A stretch of DNA of 64,000 nucleotides from Lamellibrachia columna (lineage: Eukaryota > Annelida > Polychaeta > Sabellida > Siboglinidae): contig OY759261.1 in the NCBI GenBank assembly GCA_963662155.1, forward strand, positions 43,802,556 through 43,866,555, given 5' to 3'. This document shows positions 13,020 to 25,167 of the stretch, piece after piece (the first letter of the stretch is position 1; the number at the start of each line of letters is the position of its first letter). Both the position numbers and the translations under genes were made by a program. The notes below the pieces were generated by a model, which was given only the letters and a program-made list of their open reading frames with translations, was not told the origin of the DNA and did not search any database.

Positions 13020-13884
13020 ATGGATGTAAACAAGACAGAGGGAATTGTTATTTACTGACTCTACTCTCTTAAAATTCCTTAATATTAAATAATAACGTTT
13101 TATGACTCGCAAAGTGCAATAATCAATAATTAATTAAATACATGGATACCGTAAACAGGGTGGCTCTTACGACAGCGATCAAGTCTGGTCTCCCAGACGC
13201 ACAATGACTTTCATTTGTTTGCATGAAATAGTCATTCTATACATTACATAGAAATACAAAATTATGTATGCGTATATTTTGTGATTCTATGCAACTGTCA
13301 TGGTTCTGTATGTACAGTTATACGTATTTGTTTGTAATGTATGCATGTATTATGTATCATGTCAAGTTCAACTTCATTATCTGGCGTTTGCAATGGTTGC
13401 TGTTGGTCGGCTGCAACGCGTGTGCGTGGAAGGATCATATCAACAAACGAAACTTTATTTTAAATTGTCCAACTAATTCAAGTACAACTTTCCAGACGTG
13501 ATTTGTAATTGTCCGGACATGCAATAATTCTAAAATCTTCCCTAAAACCTGGAGTAAATCAAGTTTAAACACCGACAGGCTTCATGAAAGTACACAATTC
13601 ACTAATAGTAGAACGTATTGCACATGAACGAAATCACGTAATAACACGTGGTGACTGCTTCAAGAAGGTTCTCCATAATAAGTCGGAACAGAACATAGAT
13701 GACTGACACAGTGGTACTACCTGATGACCATGTCCACGCGTTATTATATTATGGTGAATTATTTAAAGTGTATTTAATACGTTATTTAAAAATGATCATA
13801 TCAAATGGGTCTACTCCAAGTCAAGTTGTGGGTTACTCGTGCTTAGTTGGTACAATTGCCGGAAGTACAAGTTTCTAGACACGA
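13020..13884. other. No gene recognised
   Basis: AT-rich DNA with several short plus-strand frames that show no family resemblance. Confidence 0.4.
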
Positions 13885-14375
13885 AACATTAGTTTGTTAA
13901 AACAGTATATTAATTTGTGGAAACAAAAAAATTAGTTTATCTTCTTCTTCTTCTTGCGCATGATTCAAGGATAGGGTCAATCACGTGTAACGTTGTAGGT
14001 CCCGAAGCCAGGCGTGTACTGACCCGTCCAGCCTGACCAGGTCTCTGTTACATTTGTGTAACGGACACTCACTGGTGATGTGGAGTTATGTATTATGTAT
14101 GTGTATGTTTAGTTTATGAAAGCGGAACATCAGTTTGTGAAAACGAAACAATAGTTTGTGGAAAATAATACATTAGGTTTTAAAAAACTTTAGTTTGTTA
14201 AAACAATACATTAGTTTGTGACAAAAAAATATTAGTTTGTTTACTCAATACATTAGTTTGTGGAAACAAAACATTAGTTTGTTTACTCAATACATTAGTT
14301 TGTGACAAAAAACATTAGTTTGTTTACTCAATACGTTAATTTGTGGAAACAAAACATTAGCTTCTGACACAATTA
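13885..14375. repeat. Diverged ~23-bp repeats split by a ~165-bp insertion
   Basis: Variants of cattagtttgtggaaacaaa recur irregularly at 13885-13930 and 14105-14375. The intervening 13937-14104 starts with (CTT)n and looks like a separate inserted dispersed repeat (tgcgcatgattcaagg...ggtctctgttacatttgtg). It immediately precedes the first exon of the amidohydrolase-like gene. Confidence 0.7.
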
Positions 14376-16236
14376 CTATGTTCCGATAAACAAATATTAT
14401 TTTGCTACAGTTGATACAGTTTGGACAGCCGTCTCTAGCGCACTTCGATGTATCTCCAACGCCTGTTATTCTGTGTCGTCGTGTTGGCGACGGTTGATCT
14501 GGTGGTAACGGCCAGGAGAATGCCGACCCAGTACGATAGCAGGAAGAGGTACATCAAATACGTGGGGGAGACCTCCGACCCTCCTCCATCCCCGACAGGG
14601 AAGCCGGGTGTTTCATCAATGCCAGTGTGTCTATCGGCACAACTGTGGTACTCCGGATGAAAATATGTGCGGCGTCAGTACCTTCAAGGACAGGTTTGTG
14701 AGAATTATTCTGATATGTCGCGACATGCCGTCGGTAGTGGTTCGTGGATAGAGAAATGGTATGGTACAAGCGCTACGTTTGCCAGGTCATTGTGGGACGC
14801 GGTACCGCGGCGGCTAGAGCGCCAGACTGTCATTCGGTAAGATAGGAATGAAGTCCACCATGATGCTGTTTCGAAGCTAAGGCGACTTTGTTCAAACCAG
14901 TTCATTCACCCACCCTGTTTTTCCAATGATACAGTACACGTGATTTCTTTGCCAGGGTAAGTAAGATATCCGACATTGGGGGAAATGTTTAACCTGCTGT
15001 GAACACCATCTCTCAAGCACACGACTCACGACAGAAGTGTCCACGATGCCGTTCAATCAATTCTACAAACTGCCTCGCTTGAAGACTGAAAGAGATAATC
15101 CGTGGATTTATAGCGAGATGACGGTAGAACAGGTACAATTTCAAACAGGTGATATCAACTGATTTCAGAATACGTCTTCATTACATGACATGGTTTATTA
15201 ACATACAATCTCTATTGCGCTATGATGAAAATTCGAGCTTAATATGGCGCCACCTCCTGACTTCGAAACCGACAAGTCGTAACAGATCGAACACTAAGGG
15301 GGGGCCTCCTTGTGGGCTGCCACAGCAGTTCACTCCCACGGATGGCATTAGTAGACGGTAAGTAGGGGCATCGGTCTGTACCTCCTCAACAGGAAGTGGT
15401 CCCTGATGTCTGATGTCAGCCAGTTTTATTTTTACAATCGACAAATCGGCAACAACTTCATACGTGCACATAAACCAATAATGCATTTCCGTTAAATTTC
15501 AGAAACACTTTACCATAGCCACTTATTGTTAGCTATTAACTACAACAATTGAACAAACAACGATAAGAGACAATCCAATATTGTGCCACTGTTCTGCCGC
15601 ATCGTTCTCGTTTTTCTTCTTGTTCTTCTTCTTCCTCTTCATTCCTTGCGGGTGGAGACCACATCACACATTTGTTCCGCCCTCTCCTGTCTCCACATCT
15701 CTCGATCTAGTGCAATTGCTCCCACTATCTGCTCTTCACACCTGCTGTTATCTTCCATTACCCCACCTTACTTATGATAATCCTCCTTCTACTACCCTCT
15801 ACTAGATCTAACGTTGATCAGTGTCACAGTCGCAACATTTCCCGGTCTACATTGTCCATTCCCATCCGCTCTAAGTGATTGGTGTTAACTGTGGTGGCAA
15901 ATATGTATGAATTAATGCCGGTCTTATCGACACAACATTTGCACAAAATGTAAAAAAAATGTTGACAAATAAAACACCACATGGAATATTCGAAAAGACA
16001 TAGATAATAGAACAAGTGATATCGCATGCGGCTCAGGAAATTGCAAGTTGATTCATTACTACGACACAGTGAGCATTCTCAACAGATCACTCGCCTGCTC
16101 ACTGTGTAATTGTTTGTTTAGACAAAGAGGTCTGGCTCTCGCTTGTGTTGCCCTGGTGGCATTGGAGATAAATGTTGCATTATCTGACAATCACACAGAT
16201 CTACCTCTGTTAATCGGTTTTAAAATGTTGTTCACA

Positions 16237-16341
<105 letters not shown>

Positions 16342-16514
16342 CTGAGAAATAACCTGCTATTTGTGTCCTTAGCTACACGGCACCCATTGCAAATCATCTC
16401 GCGAGGTATTTGAAACGATTCACCGGATGTCTTCCTTACGTCATCTACAACCGCCTTCATCGCAGCAAGTTGGACGCCAACCGGGAGGTGAACGAGGCGA
16501 CGCTCAATGTCCAG

Positions 16515-17670
16515 GTACAACACATAGTTTCTATTAAGTTAAGTTAATTTATATTGCATCAAGTTAACTAGTTAATGATTAAGTCAATGCTAGACACAGA
16601 TGTATTACTAGTGTCGTGTCAAATAAGGATTGCAGCAGATCAACTATTTTACAGGCGACAAAAAAGTAAAATAGTTGGCCGGCTGCAAGTGTCACCGCTG
16701 AGTAGCATCTATATACATGTAGATGACATTAATCTAGTTACTTTATTTTAAAAAATAGCTGATTAACTGAAGTTAATCAGTTAATTTCACAACAATTTAA
16801 GTTAAACTTCAAAAAAGTATCTAGATAAGCTAAGTTAATGTTAACTTAACTAAACTTTTGTAAGGTAACGATCAAGTTAATTGCACCTAGCCTGATATAC
16901 ACCTGTCAACTCTCACGCATGAGCCGCGAAACTCACGGTTTTGTATTAAATTTCACGGTCACACGGCAAAGGCGTGAAATCTCATGCATAGTAATTGGCT
17001 ATGGCAATTTCTCTTTTTTTGCGAAAATTAGACACAGTGTCTATTTGTTTGTGTCGCAAGCGATGACTTCAGTTATTTTTTACCGGTAATGTCCGTCTTT
17101 TACCGATCAGTGATTAGTCAATAACTGAACATTAATCAGCGGGGTTTCCTGTTGGAAAGAACGTGTTGAGGAAGAGCTTTCTTTTACTTTTGGAATAAAT
17201 TGTGTCTTCATGGGTCTCCAAATGACCTTGACATTCACTGAGGTCCATGGACTCTGGAATCAATCAATCAATCACCAAAGACATTTAACCATGTTTAACA
17301 ATGTTACACACAAAACACTCAACTCCAGATGGAATGCGAGACATCGACTTAGAAACAACGATATGCAAAATACGGAATACAACAAACAAACAAACAAACA
17401 AAAAGATATTGCCTAAGTACTGATCGTATGGCCTACTATTCACGCCGGCCACCGGAATGTGTAATAACGTGATAAAAATGACGATTCTGAGGTGGGGGAA
17501 GTGGATGCTATGATGATGGTGGTGGTGATGATTATAATAATGACAATGATAATAACGTTAACAACAATAACAACAACAATCAAGAACAAGAATATCTTCT
17601 TAAATTTCAGAGTAATTCTAAAACAACACACACCTCGTTTAGTCAATGTGTTTGCTGTACGTGTTTATAG
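16515..17670. other. Intron 2 of the amidohydrolase-like gene
   Basis: Repeated aagttaa-type motifs occur at 16540-16880, and GAT/AAC trinucleotide-rich low-complexity DNA at 17505-17600. No further exon is recognised. Confidence 0.4.
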
Positions 17671-18530
17671 GAAGCTATAGACGCCTACAACTGCTTCACT
17701 GCCTTCATCAATGACGCGAAGACGTCTTTCGTGTGTTTTCCGCAGCTCCATACCCCGTCGACTCCCGGTGTATTTGTGTTTACAATGAAATGGGGACACG
17801 CTTGTGCAGACCTTTCTCTGTTTGTATAAATACACCAACTACTTGGTAGGTTGGTAACTGGCAATCCAATTTTATTCATACCCAACAAGGATTGCCGCTG
17901 TGCACACACTAATAGTGACTAAGTCTGCCACAAATTGTGCACAGCCTGGTATTAAGCTGATGTGTATGATCAATTAGTAAACAATACCAGATAAGATTTA
18001 ACATTATTGATATTTTCTACTGTAGCTAGCAACTGCCGAAGACAGTCTTTACCAAAAAACCCTTGCTGCTCTTAAACAAAGCGACAGCATACAAAGAGGG
18101 AAAAAATACCTATGTGCAGACAAGCATACATAATTATATGTATATAGTGCTAGCTAGAGTATTTACAATGATATACACAAAAGTGGGGGAATAAACCCCC
18201 CGGCCCCACCTGTTTGCGATTTATTTTGATTTTACAGACAAAGCGTGCTTCAAACGCCTGGTTAGCGGAACTAACCTAAACAGCCTCGGTTACTACCTGA
18301 GCGCCGAGAAGTTCCGCGTCGTGCCTTCTCCTGTTTTCCCGACCCCGGGCAATGAAGGCTACTACGCGGGCGGTTACATCACGAAAACCCACGGATCCCG
18401 CAATGGTGGAATTGTCGATGCTATCCAGGTGGAGATCCCCAAAAAGGTGCGTTTCTCACCCGTTCGCAGGAGGAAGTTCGCCAAAGCCTTGGCTCAGGCC
18501 GTGAGAAGCTTCATATACGAGTACTACTGA

Positions 18531-19280
18531 CGTGGTTGCTCAAATGTAGCAAATGTCCGGACTACGTCACGGGCATCGAATACCCTCTTCAAGGAGAACA
18601 TTGATTTTTGAGTCTCTTTTATTACACGCGTATGTGTTTTGTAAATCACTTACATCACACACCCACAAACACGCACGAACACACCAACCCACCCTCCCTC
18701 CACCTACCACCCACCCACCAACCCACCAACACGAACGCACACACACACCTTTACATGACAGCTGTTGTTGAGTATGTACCAACGAGCTGTAATACTACGC
18801 AAATAAACGTTCTTTAATGGTACATTCATTGTGTTTACAGTAACATTGTTCATACGAAATTGCTCTTTTGATTTGTGCACGTTGTCAGCAATGTTCACGT
18901 GCAGTACAAAAGTCCCTGTCCCCAATATAAAAAATGCCAAATACGATTGAATACCTGAGGCTACTTAGAACATTATTGAGGAACACATCACATCTAAGGC
19001 TGCATATATAATAGACCCAGTCGATAGTTCTACATGTGCGCCGGAAAGTTCCTATGACATTTCACAAGATTGCCATACAACGCAAACAAAAACAGATTGC
19101 AAATATACAAGGAAGTTTTTGTCATCGAGAGTCCAGTGAAAATTTCCGGGGTCATCTTATGATTGTTGACTGTGAGGCGACGTATCATAACCTTATGCTG
19201 CAGCAAGAAATTACGACATTATTTGCAGCAGCAACTGTAATCGCCCCGAATGCGCCCAAATACTTGCTGAATTGGGGTCA
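18531..19280. other. 3' flank; CA/CCA-rich stretch, no further gene
   Basis: 18655-18745 is CACA/CCACC-rich and opens spurious frames on both strands. Otherwise it is unremarkable. Confidence 0.45.
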
Positions 19281-19294
19281 ATTACGCCTTTCCG

Positions 19295-20217
19295 GGAGTT
19301 AGACAAGGAGATGTAAAGTCCGGATATATCTTCTTGATTGTAGTGGACTGTATAACGAGAAACACAACAGCAGGAAATAAAACAGGGATAAAATTAAACA
19401 TCACTTCAAAACTAGATGACCTGCACTTTGTGGATAATATAGCACTCATGTCATCATGCTACACACACATGCAAACAAAGACAAGACAACTGAATCAATT
19501 TGCAGCAAGGACAGGGCTAAGAATAAATAAAAAGAAACTCAAGTATTGAGGATAAACAGCAAGTGCAAAAACAGAATACTAATTGATGATCAAGAACTAA
19601 AGAAAGTGGACGAGTATAACTACCTGGGTGCTAACGTCAGTAAGCAGGGAGGAGGCGGTGATGACATTGTTAACATAATTCGTAAAGCTAGATATCTTTC
19701 ATGAAGCTAAAGCAAATACGAAGTTCAAATATATCTCAATCTAAATTGAGGCTTTTTAACACACTTTTTAAAGCAGTGTTGTTGTATGGAAGGGAAACAT
19801 GGAAAATAAACGAAGGAGACAACATAAAGTTAGATACAATTTGTTCAAGTGCTTAAGACGAATCCTACAAAGTAGGTGGCCACACTTTGTTCCAAATCAA
19901 GATATTCTTGCAAAAACAAAATTGAAGACAACCAGCACCAAGGTCAAGTTAAGAAGGTGGAAATGGGTAGGACATAATATTCTACGAATGGACAAGAACA
20001 GCAAATGAAAGACGGCATTGCCCTGGACGCCCGGAGGTAGAAGAAAGGTTGGTCGACCAAAAGACAGCGTGGCGATCAACTGTTGAAAATTAAAGATGCA
20101 TACTGGAGTGGAACAGCTGGAACGAAGCCAGACGTGTAGCAGCTGACAGAGCGAGCTGGAGGAGATGCACTTTGGCTTTATGGGCCACTGGGCCCGAAGA
20201 GGATAGGTGAGGTGAGG
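19295..20217 (+). pseudogene. 5'-truncated LINE with degenerate RT, flanked by a target-site duplication
   Basis: The copy begins at GVRQGDVKSG (RT motif B region). It continues with KLDDLHFVDNIALMSSCYTH, where the catalytic F-A-D-D has become F-V-D-N, then RINSKCKNRILIDDQEL, KVDEYNYLGANVSKQGG and LLYGRETWKINEGD. The C-terminal RRVAADRASWRRCTLALWAT ends in a gaggtgaggt tail. Stops and frameshifts make it dead. The flanks carry tTACGCCTTTCCGG (19281-19294) and TAACGCCTTTCTGG (20218-20231), an aged TSD of about 14 bp that fixes both ends. Confidence 0.85.
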
Positions 20218-20231
20218 TAACGCCTTTCTGG

Positions 20232-20962
20232 ATAAAATTCAAATACGCTAAATCACAAGGAAAAACTACGCACCATGTCAATCATATATATTATATTCTG
20301 TTAACATTCGAATAAAGTAGTATTGGTGTCTTTGATTGTACAGAAATTCCGGTTTCTTGGTTTTTTAATGAAAATTAGTTTACCTCTCAATTAACTCGAA
20401 ATATTCGGAGACGAGAATTAAGTTTCTTGAGAGGTCAACTATGTATAATCTTAGTTTTACGAAATGTCGAGAATGTATACAAATAATTGCATTAATTGGT
20501 GTAGAAGTTAGTCAGGTTATGTAGGTAAGCATTTAACAATATTAAGATCCTAAAATGTGCATGTTCAAGCTAGTCAGCCAATTACAGATTGGTGTATTTG
20601 GTGTGTGCTTGACCAAATATGGACATGAAATATGTTTGGTGTGTATTTGACCAAACATGAACATGAAATGGAAATACTGGTCTCTGAATAAAGTTCGACT
20701 AAATTTACTTAAATTTAGCGTATTGAAATACAAATGTAGATGTTGTTTTGATCTGGTCAAACCAGTTTTGTGTGTGTAGAATACTGGCCAACACTTCTAA
20801 GGAATGAAACGGTCAGGGATGCCTGGCAAATATCATTAGGACTTCTAGTTTGGATAATGGCTAGTGCAGGCACTTGAACAAGTTTTGGAAAGGTGAGAAG
20901 TCGTAGTTTTGTTTCTGTTTTCTGTTTTTGTTTTGTTTGTTTCATTCGAAGTATGCGGGTCA
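20232..20962. other. No gene recognised
   Basis: AT-rich DNA. A short local repeat (ttggtgtgta/tttgaccaaa) recurs at about 20590-20670. Confidence 0.4.
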
Positions 20963-21093
20963 TTGTCTAGATATAGACTACAACAGGGCAGTGGATGTAC
21001 TATTTAGTATACTGGTCGTATATAAATATGTGGTTGCTGTGAATTTTATACTACTACATTTAATAATGATTTTAAGACAAATGAAAATTCATA
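20963..21093 (+). repeat. Dispersed repeat, copy 1 of 2
   Basis: gtctagatatagactacaac through aatgattttaagacaaatga matches 42733-42853 in the same orientation with a few differences. It is not part of any element I can name. Confidence 0.85.
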
Positions 21094-21244
21094 TTTAGCC
21101 AACCGCGTTGCACTGTGAAGCGCCACCTTAGGAAATAGTTCCTAATTAGGCATACAATTTGACAATTTTGTGAGGGAGTCGCAACTTTACTAAACTAATA
21201 AACTACTTATTAATATCATCTTGCGTTAGACACACCACAAATAA

Positions 21245-21732
21245 TGATGTTATTCAGCCGTGCGGTTCATATCCGTATCGCGAACTCGAAACGCCTGGCA
21301 TGTGAACGAAACGCCTGGCCTGCAAGTCGTGCCAGTGTATAAGTTGTTACAGGAAATAAAATCATGCCTTATTTAAGGTAATTTTGCATTAAGCATATTC
21401 CATAGCTTATATTTTATTATATCCTTGTCTTGTACGCAAACTGAGTACACACAAAGCCGTGAGCGGTTCATTCCCGTGACGTGACGTGAACGAAACGCCT
21501 GGTTTGTGAGTGAAACGCCTGGCCTGTGAATGAAACGCCTGGACTGTGAATGAAACGCCTGGCCTGTGAATGAAACGCGTGGTCTGTGAATGAAACGCCT
21601 GGCCTGCCAGCCAGACGTGTATGTGTATCTTTGATGCACGACATAAAATCATATCATATGTATGGTCATTATTGCATTAAACATGTTCTATGACTTACAT
21701 AATATATCCTTGTCTTGTACACAAATTGGGTA
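21245..21732. repeat. Composite repeat module with 20-bp minisatellite (left part)
   Basis: Two modules occur in tandem. Each has a ggttcat.cc start, cgtgaacgaaacgcctgg repeats (2 and about 7 of the 20-bp unit cctggcctgtgaatgaaacg), then tttgatgcacgacataaaat and a tail ending in tatccttgtcttgtac. The same modules resume at 25168, so the region between is an insertion. Confidence 0.9.
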
Positions 21733-22515
21733 GGGGAGACCGAGGCTAGTTGTATACAGGGGCAATTTGCTACAACAGAGTCGTTTTAGGAAAACATACA
21801 GCACATATGGAGATACCAACGACAGGATTGGTTGGAAGTCCACCAGCAGACAGACTGTCCACAAATCGGGAGTTAAGGATAGGAAATTAACGAGATGTGG
21901 AAAAAATAACTTTTTTAGCCAATTAAGATTTTTTGCTATGTCCACATAATATCATCTCACGCAGCCAATTTTTATGTTTCGTGAATGAAACTTGACACGT
22001 GTCTACAATATAGTATAAGGGGTTATACAAAGTAGAAGTTAATTTAACTTGAAATTCAGGATTTTTTATTGCCCACATGCGTTCAAGTAAAAAAATTGTG
22101 TTTGAGGCAAGTGGTTACAACTGTGACGACGCTCGGGCGGCTCATACCGATGGCTCAGCCAACAAGTTGTGTGCTTACAATGACTGAAAGAACAACATTT
22201 ATCTAACCACGACGTGTGAACGTTTTGTTTCACTTGTGAAGCTAAACTTGTATATAAACAGTAATGTAAATGCTAGCAGCGTCAAACAAAATAACAAATC
22301 TCTCAGAAGGGCGGGTTACAAATAATTTATGGCACAGCCCTATTTGAGCAATTAATAAATATTGCACGATTAATTGAAATGCATTTGTCTTTAGTGCGTA
22401 CGTATGTGTATCATTCATTGAAGTAGCAGTCGCATCACATGTTTGTATGTTAACGTTTTTCTCGAAATACCCCGTATATCAAGGGTTCTTAGTGTTTTTT
22501 TATGGTAAATCAAAT

Positions 22516-22733
22516 GTACGTGCACCGTTTGAGAGTACGTAGCGCCATCTGGGCGGTTTGTATTACGTAAAACGTTAACTTCCAACAACTGCAGACACCA
22601 CGTGCGCGTGCGGCGAACTGTTCGGTACGTGCACCGTTTGAGAGTACGTAGCGCCATCTGGGCGGTTTGTATTACGTAAAACGTTAACTTCCAACAATCG
22701 CATAAACAACGCGCGCACGTGCGGCGAATACTT
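22516..22733. repeat. 109-bp tandem duplication
   Basis: gtacgtgcaccgtttgagag starts at 22516 and again at 22625. The copies run through tagcgccatctgggcggt and a GCGCGTGCGGCGAA-like end with few differences. It lies inside the TA-flanked element. Confidence 0.92.
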
Positions 22734-22924
22734 CGTCTACCAATATTCATAAAAGCGATCAGCTATTTGGTAAATATTGTTATCATGACAGTCACGTATG
22801 AACTACCAAGTTATCCCGTCTTGGGGACAGGCATTTTTGCTAGTTCAATTAATGTAATAACAGTAACATGTACAAGTGACACTTGCGTTGCGATCCACGT
22901 GTTATTTATTGTAGCAACGTGCCC

Positions 22925-23020
22925 CGTAGTATGTAACAACGTGCCACGTATGATGTAACAACGTGCCCCGTATGATGTAACAACTTGCCCCGTATGATGT
23001 AACAACTTGCCCCGCTTACA
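22925..23020. repeat. 22-bp subterminal repeats, about 4 copies
   Basis: gtatgatgtaacaacttgcccc recurs with gtaacaac at 22933, 22955, 22977 and 22999. Read in reverse it gives GGGGCAAGTTGTTAC, close to the left subterminal ggggcaatttgctacaac. These are plausibly transposase-binding-type subterminal repeats. Confidence 0.8.
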
Positions 23021-23216
23021 AGGGTAGTTGTTAGAGTCAACCGCGTCTGGGAAACATCGCACATCTACCTTACTAAAATATGGAATATCAATGGCATGGT
23101 ACATTTTATTAACACGAATAATAAATTTAAAGTATACGCTGACATAAATAATTCATCTAACATACTTTCTCACAAGAAGTGACTTTAACTGAAAAGTGCC
23201 ACAACTAGCCCCGGGA

Positions 23217-24316
23217 CATGGGTATCTGACGATGTATTGAAGCTTTGCGACAAGAGACGAGAGATGAACAAGAAAATAATCACCAACGAAGAAGCGCGCA
23301 AACGGTACCGAGAACTAAACAAAGATATAAGAAAGAATGAGAAATGCAAAGAACGGCTGGATAAACGAGCGGTGCATTGAAACAGAGACTTGGATGAAGG
23401 GAAACAACACCAGACACGCTCATTCCACCTTGAACGCCCTCACAAAAAAAGGTCAAGCCGATCGTCAAGCATCGAAGACACAAACGGCACCCTCCTTACC
23501 AAAAAAAGACAGTACTTGGAAAATGGACAGAGTGAATTCTGATACGCCCATTCTCCGAGCAGAATTAGAAGAGACAATCTTGAATACTGAAGACACGAAC
23601 ATCACCCGGCGTCGACAACGTACCAACTGAACTTACCAAACATGGAGGGGAGGCAATGATAGACGCATTCATGATCATATGCCAAAAGATTTGGGAAACC
23701 AAGACTTGGTCAGAAGAGTGGACAGAATCGCTCTTAATAACCTTACCAAAGAAAGGGAACTTACGCTGCTGCATGAAGTACAGAACTATAAGTCTGGTCA
23801 GCCATCCCAGCAAAATAATGTTAAGATTCATACTCAACCGACTCAAAGGCAAAGCGTCAAAGAAAAGATACACAGTTATCAGAAGAACAAGCAGGTTTCC
23901 GGCCGAAAAGAAGCACAACCGAACAAACCTTCAACATAAGACTGTTAATCGAGAAACACGTTAGTTACCATCAAAACCTATATCACAATTTCATCGACTT
24001 CAAACAGGCGTTTGATCGAGTGTGGCATAACGTACTCTGGCGAGTAATGCGACGCTATAACATGACATAATATTGACACTACTCGAATCGCTATTCGGAC
24101 CATCAACGGGTGCAGTTCTATACGAATGAGAAATTGGACAATCGTTTCGAACATCGGTCGGAGTACGTCAAGGATGCCTTTTGTTGCCAGTGCTATTAAA
24201 ATTATACCTTGAAAATATCAACTTCATTGGCACGATATTGATAAACGGTAGAGAAATCAACATCCTCCGATTCGCAGATGACATTGACCTAATCGTTGGA
24301 ACAGAGGAGGAGCTAC

Positions 24317-24348
<32 letters not shown>

Positions 24349-25157
24349 AGCATTTGTTTAAAGCGCTAATTCCCACTATATGGATCAGTGCGCTGTACAT
24401 GTTATAAAATACTATTCACATGGTATACAAGAACTTACAACAACACTGGAAAGGAGAGCGCGTGCTTACGGAATGGAAAGAAGTGCTGAAAAGAGCAAGG
24501 TCGTGGTCAACAGCAGAATAGCACCAAGAACTACTCTATTAATGAATGAAGAACGCCTCGAAGAAGTAATATCATTCAAGTTTTCGGGTCGATCATCTCA
24601 TCAGAAGGCGACCCCACAGAAGAAATGCGCACACGGATAAACCTGGCAACAACAGCAATAGCAAGACTCAAGAACATGTGAAGCAACAACAAAATCAAAA
24701 CGGCAACAAAGATAAGACTCTATGAAAGCCTGGTTTTGTCAGTGCTGATATACGGATGCGGAAGCTGCAATTGTTTAGAAGGATCCTGAACATTTCTCAC
24801 AGAGACCACAAAACAAATATACATATACAAGTAATGCAACCCATCATCGTAGCCGCAGGACCACAAGAACCGCTGAAAACTCCAATTGTTCGGTCATACA
24901 ACCACACAAAACACACTTGCCAAAGGAATACTACAAGGCACGGTCAAAGGTGGCAGAAAATGAGGAAGACCACAAAAAAGTACATGGACAACATTCGAGA
25001 GTGGACAGGTCTGGAGCCACAGAAACCATGCGATGCTGCCCACAACCGTCCCATATTGAGAAAGATCACAGTGGAAGTCTCCAAGCGCGCACACCTACGA
25101 TCGGCCCGGTCGAGGGATGAGTGAGTGAGTGAGTGAGTGAGTGAGTGAGTGAGTGAG
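23217..25157 (+). pseudogene. Non-LTR retrotransposon RT copy with (GAGT)n tail
   Basis: In order: SDDVLKLCDKRREMNKKIIT (linker after the endonuclease), ELTKHGGEAMIDAFMIICQK, ITLPKKGNLRCCMKYRTISL, FIDFKQAFDRVWHNVLW (motif A), GVRQGCLLLPVLLKL (motif B), LRFADDIDLIVGTEEEL (motif C, F-A-D-D intact at DNA level), then ERRARAYGMERSAEKSK. A C-terminal NIREWTGLEP and VSKRAHLRSARSRDE follow, and a TGA-rich (GAGT)n tail at 25118-25160. There are many frameshifts and stops. An (AAT)n insertion of about 100 bp at 24317-24420 lies just after the catalytic box. The family is common in marine invertebrates; I leave the clade open. Confidence 0.85.
24317..24420 (+). repeat. (ATA)n plus SINE-tail-like insertion in the RT
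   Basis: About ten ATA units are followed by gtttaaagcgctaattccca and gtgcgctgtacatg. The sequence separates two contiguous blocks of the RT relic, so it arrived afterwards. The (..)aagcgct motif resembles the 3' end of the SINE at 30.3 kb. Confidence 0.6.
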
Positions 25158-25167
25158 TGAGCCGCAG

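Larger units (their letters stand above)
21731..25167. mobile_element. TA-flanked TIR DNA transposon, itself interrupted
   Basis: The left end TAGGGGAGACCGAGGC (21731) is an inverted match to the right end GCCGCAGTCTCCCCTA (to 25167) and interrupts the flanking repeat module precisely at a TA. Just inside the left end, ctagttgtatacaggggcaa is mirrored by gccacaactagccccggg at about 23197-23214. The original element was therefore about 1.5 kb and its right terminus was split by the RT copy at 23.2-25.16 kb. TA duplication with short TIRs is characteristic of Tc1/mariner-like elements. No transposase is visible, so this is a non-autonomous copy. Confidence 0.7.

Noticed and set aside
24168..24353. 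Minus-strand frame starting with a poly-Tyr run
   Set aside because: Read-through of the (ATA)n tract antisense to the RT relic.
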